From NCBI GenBank assembly GCA_017618625.1, contig JAFZTV010000101.1, positions 1 through 5,252 of the forward strand: a stretch of DNA of 5,252 bases. The letters are read 5' to 3'. Below are positions 1 through 5,252 of the stretch, one piece after another. This DNA comes from Bacteroidales bacterium. Its GTDB lineage: Bacteria > Bacteroidota > Bacteroidia > Bacteroidales > P3. The notes under the pieces were generated by a model that was given only the letters and a program-made list of their open reading frames with translations, was not told where the DNA came from and ran no database searches. Position 1 is the stretch's first letter; every line of letters begins with the position of its first letter. The translations under genes were made by a program, and so were the position numbers.

Positions 1-1002
1 CAGTATCAGCGTATAGCACAGGTGGGCAACGATATCTCGGATTATTCGTTCGAGGTTGCCGACGGAGTTGCCGACATAAAACTCCATCTAAAAGCTGTCT
101 CGGCCAACGGACAGTATGTGTCACAGTCCAATATTGTACAGCATCACATGGATGCCGCCGACCGTCCTGAGGATTTCTATCTCAGAAAGGTGTCGGTGTA
201 TGGCGACGAGAAGGATGTGTGTGTGCTCGGCCATACAGACCCGGCGTTTCCTGTCACCGACTATACCGTCTACCGCTCCACCGACGGCGGCGCCTTCTCC
301 GCTGTGGGACACTGCAGTCCCGACCCGACGGGAACGCTCGAATGGCGCGACGGCAATGTACAGCCCAAGAAAGCCACCTATTCTTATTGTTTTGGAGTCA
401 CCGACGCATGCGGACGCAGCGAGATTCGCACGGCGCAGGGCAACACCCTGTCGCCAAAGATACAGACCGTTGGCACCACCGGCGGTGTGACGCTCTCGTG
501 GAAAGCCTACACCGGATGGACTGGCACCACATCATACCAGATTATATCGTCGCCGATAGACTCCGACATATGGCAGAGCGAGGGCAGCACCACCGACACT
601 TCATACTCGCTTGACGGGTCGGGCGATGGGCTGCTGCGGTACAAGGTCCTTGCCTTCGAGGGCGCCAACTCGCAGTACAGGCTCTTCGACAGCCTGCAGA
701 GTGTACAGTCTTACCATCAGCCGTATACTAATATTTGGATGCCCAACGCTTTCACTCCGCTCGAGAACACCAACAATACCGTGCGGCCCAGGTTTTCTTA
801 CGCCAATCCTGAAGGTTACAGTTTTGTAATCTACAACCGCCAGGGCCAGCTGGTCTTTTCGTCGACCGATGTCGCTGAATCGTGGGACGGGTATTTCGGC
901 GGAATCCTTCAGCCCATGGGCGCCTATGTCTACAAGATAACCTACCGCCAGAACGACGGCACCGACCAATACATAGTCGGAACGATAACGATGATATATT
1001 AG
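1..1002 (+). CDS. Secreted FN3-like protein with C-terminal type IX secretion (type B) sorting domain, 5'-truncated by window
   Basis: The reading frame is open from base 1 to a TAG at 1000-1002, followed at once by an in-frame TAA (tandem stops). It shows no signal peptide at the left edge, so this is the C-terminal 333 residues of a longer protein; the GTG at 22 is unlikely to be the true start. Roughly residues 55-150 and 150-240 look like two beta-sandwich repeats of fibronectin type III style (for example TDYTVYRSTDGGAFSAVG, then GGVTLSWKAYTGW and LRYKVLAFEG). From about residue 244 (base 730) to the end is a typical gliding-motility/type B C-terminal domain: IWMPNAFTP, then FVIYNRQGQLVF, SWDGYFGG, GAYVYKITYR and a final GTITMIY. 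In this family that domain directs export across the outer membrane by the type IX secretion system, so the product is probably surface-attached or released. The substrate or partner is unknown. The sorting-domain call is strong; the FN3 call rests on pattern only. Confidence 0.85.
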   Translation, partial: QYQRIAQVGNDISDYSFEVADGVADIKLHLKAVSANGQYVSQSNIVQHHMDAADRPEDFYLRKVSVYGDEKDVCVLGHTDPAFPVTDYTVYRSTDGGAFSAVGHCSPDPTGTLEWRDGNVQPKKATYSYCFGVTDACGRSEIRTAQGNTLSPKIQTVGTTGGVTLSWKAYTGWTGTTSYQIISSPIDSDIWQSEGSTTDTSYSLDGSGDGLLRYKVLAFEGANSQYRLFDSLQSVQSYHQPYTNIWMPNAFTPLENTNNTVRPRFSYANPEGYSFVIYNRQGQLVFSSTDVAESWDGYFGGILQPMGAYVYKITYRQNDGTDQYIVGTITMIY

Positions 1003-1050
1003 TAACCAGTGATTTGTGAATATTAACCTTTAAACCTATCATTCCACCAA

Positions 1051-1854
1051 GTGAAAGTAGCAATATACATAAAAAACGACACCGAGACCCACCACAATGG
1101 CAAGTCAAAACTGATCGACGCCCTTTACCGCAACGGCATAGAGGTTGTGGACCGCTGGAATGCGGATATAGATATCGACATGATGATTTCCATTGGCGGC
1201 GACGGCACATTGCTCAGCGCTGTGCACCAAATCGGACGGCTATCCATACCTGTCGTCGGCATCAATTTCGGCCATCTGGGATTCCTCACCACCGCCGGAC
1301 GCGACGATATCGACAAGCTGGCTCTTTGCCTCAAGGAGCGCCGCTACACTATTGAGAAACGTACTATGCTCGAGGTCACTGTTGAAAACGGTGGCGTCCA
1401 GGACAACAGCACACTCTTCGCCCTCAACGAGGTCTACCTTCACCGTTCCGACACTTCGCCGCTGCTCCATACACAGGTGCAGGTAGACGGCGACATGGTG
1501 GCCACTTATGCCGCCGACGGTCTTATTGTAGCCACCCCCACAGGCTCCACTGCCTACTCGCTCAGCTGCGGTGGTCCTATCCTCGCCCCCGAGTCGGGAT
1601 GTCTTGTGGTTACCCCCATCGCGGCGCACACCCTGACACAACGCCCTGTGATACTGTCCGACGATGTCCGTCTGCGGCTGCGCGACGAGGACCCTGCCGT
1701 GCGCTACACCCTTGGTGTCGACTCGTTCGTCTCAAAGGTTACCGGCGACAGCATTATCGATATACGCAAGGCTGACTACCAAACCCAACTTGTGCGTATC
1801 GAGCACCAGAACTTTTTCTCGGCCATTCGCGAGAAGTTGATGTGGGGAATGTAA
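1051..1854 (+). CDS. nadK: NAD kinase
   Basis: ATP-dependent NAD kinase (267 residues) phosphorylates NAD to NADP in the cytoplasm, the only de novo route to NADP. The family hallmarks are all visible: the GGDGT motif at residues 49-53 with the catalytic Asp51, the INFGHLGFL segment at 71-79, the NE pair at 126-127 in FALNEVYLHR, the glycine/threonine-rich block DGLIVATPTGSTAYS at 156-170 followed by CGGPI, and TPIAAHTLTQRPVILSDD at 188-205. Length is slightly below the usual 270-300 residues, but the fold appears complete. The start is GTG at 1051: the family's first beta strand (KVAIYI) begins right after it and there is no ATG nearby. No Shine-Dalgarno sequence is obvious, as is common in Bacteroidota. 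It begins 48 bases after the preceding gene. A TTTG at 1013-1016 could be a -33 element but no good -7 box follows, so I do not call a promoter. The stop is TAA and no terminator hairpin follows. Confidence 0.97.
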   Translation: MKVAIYIKNDTETHHNGKSKLIDALYRNGIEVVDRWNADIDIDMMISIGGDGTLLSAVHQIGRLSIPVVGINFGHLGFLTTAGRDDIDKLALCLKERRYTIEKRTMLEVTVENGGVQDNSTLFALNEVYLHRSDTSPLLHTQVQVDGDMVATYAADGLIVATPTGSTAYSLSCGGPILAPESGCLVVTPIAAHTLTQRPVILSDDVRLRLRDEDPAVRYTLGVDSFVSKVTGDSIIDIRKADYQTQLVRIEHQNFFSAIREKLMWGM

Positions 1855-1865
1855 AAACAAAAAAA

Positions 1866-1894
1866 TCACCTTTTAACTTTCACTTTTCACCTTT
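1866..1894 (+). repeat. Short direct repeats TCACCTTT in the nadK downstream spacer
   Basis: TCACCTTT occurs at 1866-1873 and again at 1887-1894, with the near copy TTCACTTT at 1879-1886 between them. The two exact copies start 21 bases apart, about two helical turns. They lie just upstream of, and partly overlap, the candidate promoter of the next gene. They could be a regulator binding site or simple pyrimidine-rich low-complexity sequence; the sequence alone does not decide. Confidence 0.4.
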
Positions 1895-1907
1895 ATTCGT
1901 ATCTTTA
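1878..1907 (+). promoter_or_regulatory. Candidate Bacteroidota-type promoter for the ureohydrolase-like gene
   Basis: TATCTTTA at 1900-1907 matches the Bacteroidota -7 consensus TAnnTTTG at every defined position except the last. A TTTC at 1878-1881 lies 18 bases upstream and is a weak match to the -33 TTTG box. Transcription would begin near 1911-1914, leaving a leader of under 20 bases before the ATG at 1931. The spacing is slightly short and the -33 box imperfect, so this is a candidate only. Confidence 0.4.
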
Positions 1908-1930
1908 CATTTTAAAAGAAAAAGCAAATA

Positions 1931-3088
1931 ATGGATTTAAGTGCATATTTTCAACCAGTTAGTGCTGCAATTGCCGAGATGGGTGACGGTGATTTCTATT
2001 CTAACATTGCTTCTTCCGCGTCGATCTATGTTGAGGAAGGCAACTTCCCGTCGCTCGAAAACGCGTCGCTCTGCATTGTCGGCATACCTGACGACTCCTC
2101 TCTCACCGACGATGCCGACGAGGTGCGCCGTTTCTTCTACGCTCTCGCCAAACCAAATGAGAATATGCACATAGTCGACCTTGGCAATCTGGTGCCCGGC
2201 GACACTGCCGAGGACACCCGTTTCGCGATTACAGAGGTCCTGTTCAAACTTCTCGACAGAAATATTACAGTTATCATACTTGGCGGCAGCCAGGAGATAG
2301 CGTTCTCCAACTACAAGGCCTACGAGGTTCTGGGGCGTGTAATCAACATCGCCAGCATCGACTCGATGTTTGACCTCGGTTCCGACACAAAGCCTTTGTC
2401 CGCAAACAACTGGCTCAGCCATATTGTAGCCCAGCAGCCCAATTATCTTTTCAATTTCGCCAACATAGGCTACCAGACTTATTTCAACGGCGAGTCGCAG
2501 ATACGTCTCCTCAACGAGCTGGGATTCGATGCCTACCGCCTCGGTGAGATACAGGGCGACATGGTGCGTGCCGAGACCTTGGTGCGGTCGGCCGACATGG
2601 TGAGCGTCGACATTCAGAGTGTGCGCCTCAGCGACGCGCCGGGACAGACCGACGGGTCACCTCATGGATTCTATGGCGAAGAGCTGTGCCGCCTGTGCCG
2701 CTATGCGGGAATGAGCGACAAACTCACATCCATAGGATTATACAACTACAACCACATATACGACAACCGTGGACAGACGGCGCACCTTATGGCGCACGCC
2801 ATCTGGTATTTTATCGATGGATTCTACAACCGTGTGTCCGACTTCCCCTATCGTGACAAGCAGAACTACAAGCACTACCTTGTGCGCCTCAACGACGGCG
2901 ACTTCGAGATATCGTTCTACAAAAGCAAGAAGAGCGACCGCTGGTGGATGGAAGTGCCTTACAACGGCGAGCGCCGCGACCAATACCAGCGCCACCTCCT
3001 TGTGCCCTGCACCTACACCGACTATCAGCAGGCGCAGCAGAACGAGGTGCCTACATTGTGGATGAAGTATTACGAGAGAGTGAATTAG
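1931..3088 (+). CDS. Arginase/formiminoglutamase-fold protein, probably without a normal metal site
   Basis: A 385-residue protein with the order of segments of the ureohydrolase (arginase/agmatinase/formiminoglutamase) family: VIILGGSQE at 114-122, INIASIDSMFDLG at 138-150 and DMVSVDIQSVRLSDAPG at 222-238. The canonical counterparts are GGDH, DAHxD and SxDxDxxDP, whose residues bind two manganese ions. Aligned by eye, Asp144, Asp148 and Asp227 are kept, while the GGDH histidine is Gln121, the DAHxD histidine is Met146 and the second Asp of DxD is Gln229. Three of six ligands are therefore changed, so classical arginase or formiminoglutamase activity is doubtful despite the name such proteins usually receive. 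A C-terminal part of about 95 residues (290-385), rich in aromatic and charged residues (DRWWMEVPYNGE), extends beyond the usual 300-residue fold. No signal peptide is seen, so it should be cytoplasmic. The ATG at 1931 follows the A-rich AAAGCAAATA. The gene has its own candidate promoter, 76 bases after nadK. Family membership is confident; function is unknown. Confidence 0.85.
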   Translation: MDLSAYFQPVSAAIAEMGDGDFYSNIASSASIYVEEGNFPSLENASLCIVGIPDDSSLTDDADEVRRFFYALAKPNENMHIVDLGNLVPGDTAEDTRFAITEVLFKLLDRNITVIILGGSQEIAFSNYKAYEVLGRVINIASIDSMFDLGSDTKPLSANNWLSHIVAQQPNYLFNFANIGYQTYFNGESQIRLLNELGFDAYRLGEIQGDMVRAETLVRSADMVSVDIQSVRLSDAPGQTDGSPHGFYGEELCRLCRYAGMSDKLTSIGLYNYNHIYDNRGQTAHLMAHAIWYFIDGFYNRVSDFPYRDKQNYKHYLVRLNDGDFEISFYKSKKSDRWWMEVPYNGERRDQYQRHLLVPCTYTDYQQAQQNEVPTLWMKYYERVN

Positions 3089-3147
3089 TCTCAAACATAT
3101 TGAAAACCGAAAAAAACAATTATCAAACCCTTAAATATTTATCAATT

Positions 3148-3945
3148 ATGAAAAAGTTTTATACCATCGTCCTGCTTGCCGCAGTTATAGCTGTTGCCGC
3201 CGGATGCTCAAAGAAAACCTACTATCAGGTTTATCAAACCAAGCCTGTCAACGCCGAGTCAATCGTGACCGCCGATAGCAAGTTGGTACACGAGAGTGCC
3301 GACTGTTTAGTAAGATACAATTTCTTTGCCGAGGAAGGTGACGCCGGCTTCTGGTTCACCAACCTTACCGATTCCGTGATTTATGTCGACCTTGCCGAAA
3401 CATTCTTCGTCATTAACGGCAACGCCAACGAATATTTCCAGGCTCGTCAGTGGACCACCACCAAGTCGTCGACAATCTCAATATCGAAACAGGAGAAAAG
3501 CAACAAAGGTAAGAAAAAACAAATTGACGCCACCGAGGGCTCAAGCCAGACCTCAACCAAGGCCTCCACTTTCGGCGAGCGCAGAGTGATTGCCATCCCG
3601 CCCCACGCCACCAAATACTTCTCGGAGTTCACCATCATCAAGAGCGACATGACACTCTGCGGTGTCAAGGACACTCCGAAGAGAAGCAAACCCGAGGGCA
3701 GCTCGTTCACTATCGAGAACACACCCATGACTTTCGGCAACTTCATCACCTATACCGTGGGCTGCAAGGGAAACAGAAAGCATTTGGACGACAACTTCTA
3801 TGTGTCTGAAATCATCAATGTCAATGGCGAGGCGATGTTCGAGAGCGTGCGCGAGAAAGACGCCTGCGGTCGTGAAAAAGGCGAGAAAGTGCAGCAGATG
3901 CGCTACGCCACCCCCGACCGTTTCTATGTAATCTACAAAAGATAA
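3148..3945 (+). CDS. Uncharacterised Bacteroidales lipoprotein
   Basis: A 265-residue protein with a clear lipoprotein signal peptide: MKK, a hydrophobic stretch at residues 5-18 and lipobox VAAGC with the acylated cysteine at position 20. Residues after the cysteine are SKKTYYQ, without the acidic cluster linked to surface display in Bacteroidota, so an inner-leaflet (periplasm-facing) outer-membrane location is more likely; this is inference. The body looks like beta-rich strands (VRYNFFAEEG, GFWFTNLTDSVIYVDL, TFFVING), interrupted by a hydrophilic Lys/Ser/Thr/Gln-rich stretch at about 113-140, then VIAIPPHATKYFSEF and DDNFYVSEIINVNGE. The layout resembles uncharacterised Bacteroides lipoproteins as I remember them; I cannot name a family or function. 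The frame stays open upstream into the preceding gene, but the signal peptide fixes the start at 3148. It lies 59 bases after the ureohydrolase-like gene, with no terminator between them, so co-transcription is possible. A strong terminator follows the TAA. Confidence 0.85.
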   Translation: MKKFYTIVLLAAVIAVAAGCSKKTYYQVYQTKPVNAESIVTADSKLVHESADCLVRYNFFAEEGDAGFWFTNLTDSVIYVDLAETFFVINGNANEYFQARQWTTTKSSTISISKQEKSNKGKKKQIDATEGSSQTSTKASTFGERRVIAIPPHATKYFSEFTIIKSDMTLCGVKDTPKRSKPEGSSFTIENTPMTFGNFITYTVGCKGNRKHLDDNFYVSEIINVNGEAMFESVREKDACGREKGEKVQQMRYATPDRFYVIYKR

Positions 3946-3954
3946 ATAAACCCA

Positions 3955-3990
3955 TGTGCTGGCCGCTCCCCGAGCGGTCAGCACACTTTT
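3955..3990 (+). terminator. Rho-independent terminator after the lipoprotein gene
   Basis: Bases 3955-3968 pair with 3972-3985 in a 14-bp stem with a CCC loop and one G-T wobble (3962 with 3978), followed by CTTTT at 3986-3990. The hairpin starts 9 bases after the lipoprotein stop codon. The U run is short but the stem is very stable. It separates the lipoprotein transcript from the riboswitch-controlled receptor unit downstream. Confidence 0.85.
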
Positions 3991-4024
3991 AAATAATTAA
4001 TTAACTAACTTATCTAATTTTATC
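3991..4024 (+). promoter_or_regulatory. AT-rich region presumed to hold the promoter of the TPP-riboswitch transcript
   Basis: Between the terminator and the riboswitch are 34 bases that are almost entirely A and T. TAATTTTA at 4015-4022 fits the -7 consensus TAnnTTTG except its last base, but would place the start near 4026, inside riboswitch helix P1. TATCTAAT at 4011-4018 would give a slightly earlier start but is a poorer match. No convincing -33 TTTG box lies at the right distance. A promoter must exist near here if the terminator works; its exact position is not resolved. Confidence 0.35.
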
Positions 4025-4111
4025 ATTTTTAGGGGTGCCCCAACTTGGTATGACCAATGGCTGAGAACAAACCCTAGAACCTGATCCGGATAATACCGGC
4101 GGAGGAAAAAT
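4025..4111 (+). promoter_or_regulatory. TPP riboswitch (THI element)
   Basis: The thiamin pyrophosphate aptamer is complete and close to consensus. Helix P1 is ATTTTT at 4025-4030 with AAAAAT at 4106-4111. P2 is GGGT at 4033-4036 with ACCC at 4071-4074. P3 is GCC at 4037-4039 with GGC at 4059-4061, capped by TTGGT at 4045-4049 with ACCAA at 4053-4057. The invariant CTGAGA is at 4061-4066 and binds the pyrimidine part of TPP. P4 is CCT at 4080-4082 with AGG at 4103-4105, and P5 is CCGG at 4086-4089 with CCGG at 4096-4099, enclosing the conserved ATAATA. The element ends one base before the receptor's ATG, leaving no room for a terminator, so TPP binding most likely blocks translation initiation by trapping the GGAGG in P4 and closing P1 beside the start codon. 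This mechanism is inference; the aptamer identity is very firm. Confidence 0.97.
4101..4105 (+). promoter_or_regulatory. Shine-Dalgarno GGAGG embedded in riboswitch helix P4
   Basis: GGAGG lies 7 bases before the ATG at 4113, ideal spacing, and decides that start over in-frame ATGs at 4134 and 4149. Its last three bases form the 3' strand of P4. None of the other genes in the window has such a clear Shine-Dalgarno sequence. It may be aptamer consensus that only happens to resemble a ribosome-binding site. Confidence 0.6.
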
Positions 4112-4112
4112 T

Positions 4113-5252
4113 ATGAGAAAAAACACCTTTTCGATGGCACATCGAGAGATGCGGTGTGCCGGTGCATTGAGCAAGTTGCTCTGCACAGCGGTGGTCTTCT
4201 GCGCCACCTCACATTTAACTTATGGTCAAACCCCCGAGGTGCGTGACAGCGCGAAGGTGCAACGCCTTCAGACTGTGATTATCAGCGATTCGCGCGTCAG
4301 CAACAAGATTCCGCTCACCACAAGCACGGTGGACAAGGACGATCTCCAAGAGTCGCGAGGGAATGTGAATATCCCTTATATGCTCGAGACTCTGCCTTCT
4401 GTGGTGGCCAGTGGAGAAAACGGCACAGTGGGAGCCACGTACATCCGTATCCGTGGTGTCGATGCCACACGCATCAATGTCAACATCAACGGTATAACTC
4501 TTAACGACCCGGAGAGCCAGTCGGTTTTTTGGTACAACATACCCAACTTTGGAGGTATGGCACAGAGCATGCAGATTCAGCGTGGTCTCGGCGCGTCGAC
4601 AGGAGGTAGCCCCGCATTCGGCGCGGCCATCAATATGCAGACCCTGAACGCGGCCAACAAACCCTACGGAGTGGCTGATTTAGGTTATGGCAGTTGGAAC
4701 ACACATCAGTATAGCGTCGCTGCGGGAACAGGCATCCTCAAAAACGGCCTCTCGTTCGATTTCGCTTACAGCGGCCTGACTTCCGACGGCTTCGTGCGCG
4801 GAGGTTTCACACATCAGCAGAGTTTCTTCGGGAGTCTGGCTTGGTATGGTGAGCGAACCCTCATAAAGCTGGTTACAATTATTGGAGCTCCCAAGGCGGG
4901 CATAACCTGGGACGGCGCTTCGGCCGAAGAAATCGACAAAGACCCGACCTATAATCCCTCTGGCGCATACCATGTTGATGGCAACACTTTATACTACAAC
5001 AACGAGAGTGACAACTATCTGCAGCAGCACTACCAGCTCTATCTCTCCCATCTGCTCAGCGACCGTTGGAGCGTCAAAGGGGTGCTGAACTATACACGCG
5101 GAGATGGATACTACGAACAGTACAAGGAAAAAAAGAAATTCTCAAAATACGATATTGACAAATCGGGCAAGTCGGACTTCATCATTCGCAAGGAAATGTA
5201 CAACGACGGCATCACCGGCGCGGCGTCGTTGAACTATAACAGCAAAAAACTC
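4113..5252 (+). CDS. TonB-dependent outer-membrane receptor, probable thiamin uptake (3' end outside window)
   Basis: The frame is open from ATG 4113 to the right edge (380 codons, no stop). The N-terminus has a long signal peptide: a 20-residue n-region with extra methionines at 8 and 13, a hydrophobic core at about 21-32, and likely cleavage near Gly38/Gln39. A TonB-box-like QTVIIS at 53-58 follows, then the plug domain at about 65-176 (NIPYMLETLPSVV, YIRIRGVD, VNINGITLNDPE, QIQRGLGASTGGSPAFGAA). From about 185 the alternating aromatic pattern of outer-membrane beta strands begins (VADLGYGSW, LSFDFAYSG, FFGSLAWYG). There is no N-terminal carboxypeptidase-like domain of the SusC type, so it belongs with the smaller vitamin and siderophore receptors. 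The TPP riboswitch directly in front points to thiamin or a thiamin precursor or phosphate as substrate. In Bacteroides thetaiotaomicron a TPP-controlled receptor of this kind is encoded with a PnuT transporter and thiamin pyrophosphokinase; those genes would lie beyond the window here. Receptor class is certain; the substrate is inferred from regulation. Confidence 0.93.
   Translation, partial: MRKNTFSMAHREMRCAGALSKLLCTAVVFCATSHLTYGQTPEVRDSAKVQRLQTVIISDSRVSNKIPLTTSTVDKDDLQESRGNVNIPYMLETLPSVVASGENGTVGATYIRIRGVDATRINVNINGITLNDPESQSVFWYNIPNFGGMAQSMQIQRGLGASTGGSPAFGAAINMQTLNAANKPYGVADLGYGSWNTHQYSVAAGTGILKNGLSFDFAYSGLTSDGFVRGGFTHQQSFFGSLAWYGERTLIKLVTIIGAPKAGITWDGASAEEIDKDPTYNPSGAYHVDGNTLYYNNESDNYLQQHYQLYLSHLLSDRWSVKGVLNYTRGDGYYEQYKEKKKFSKYDIDKSGKSDFIIRKEMYNDGITGAASLNYNSKKL

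Noticed and set aside
22..24. GTG as start of the first gene
   Set aside because: The frame is open to base 1 with continuous beta-sandwich-like sequence and no signal peptide follows, so the gene begins outside the window.
55..75. Direct repeat GTTGCCGAC at 55-63 and 67-75
   Set aside because: It simply encodes VAD-G-VAD in the coding frame; too short and isolated to be a repeat array.
1003..1050. Possible promoter for nadK (TTTG at 1013-1016)
   Set aside because: No acceptable TAnnTTTG box at the right distance: TAACCTTT at 1024-1031 has the T run displaced and is too close, and TATCATTC at 1037-1044 is a poor match that would leave no leader.
752..1210. Minus-strand open frame of 152 codons across the end of the first gene and the start of nadK
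   Set aside because: It is antisense to two well-supported genes, spans their junction, has Arg/Cys-rich composition and shows no recognisable motif; a codon-usage shadow.
1937..2422. Minus-strand open frame of 161 codons opposite the ureohydrolase-like gene
   Set aside because: Wholly antisense to a family-supported gene, with no start context or domain of its own; other antisense frames at 601-969, 1240-1641, 2738-3094 and 3553-3984 were rejected for the same reason.
2944..3147. In-frame upstream extension of the lipoprotein gene, starting from an ATG inside the preceding gene
   Set aside because: The extension is an out-of-frame reading of the ureohydrolase-like gene and would bury the lipoprotein signal peptide, which begins at 3148.
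4010..4207. Minus-strand frame of 65 codons over the riboswitch
   Set aside because: It runs across a conserved aptamer and the receptor start; no coding evidence.

Overview
The window looks like ordinary chromosome from a Bacteroidota bacterium, most likely order Bacteroidales; a Muribaculaceae-like gut commensal is my guess, not something shown. The reasons are a protein ending in a type IX secretion (type B) sorting domain, AT-rich intergenic stretches with sequences close to the Bacteroidota -7 box TAnnTTTG, little Shine-Dalgarno sequence in front of most genes, and a TonB-dependent receptor controlled by a TPP riboswitch as known in Bacteroides. All genes lie on the plus strand, and intergenic gaps are short (about 50 to 170 bases).

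Layout: (1) 1-1002, the 3' end of a large secreted, fibronectin-III-like protein with a C-terminal type B sorting domain. (2) 1051-1854, nadK (NAD kinase), complete, GTG start. (3) 1931-3088, an arginase/formiminoglutamase-fold protein in which three of the six canonical metal ligands are replaced, preceded by a plausible promoter inside a small TCACCTTT repeat cluster. (4) 3148-3945, an uncharacterised lipoprotein, closed by a strong 14-bp hairpin terminator (3955-3990). (5) 4025-4111, a complete TPP riboswitch ending one base before the start codon of (6) 4113-end, the first 380 codons of a TonB-dependent outer-membrane receptor, presumably for thiamin or a thiamin derivative. This receptor runs off the right edge.

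How it fits together: genes 1 to 4 show no clear shared pathway. The last part is a self-contained regulatory unit. The terminator insulates it from upstream transcription, the riboswitch senses TPP, and the receptor imports the vitamin when TPP is low. No terminator fits between aptamer and start codon, and the GGAGG ribosome-binding sequence is itself part of aptamer helix P4, so control is probably at translation. I saw no mobile elements, CRISPR, tRNA or rRNA. The most notable items are the riboswitch/start-codon architecture and the degenerate ureohydrolase.
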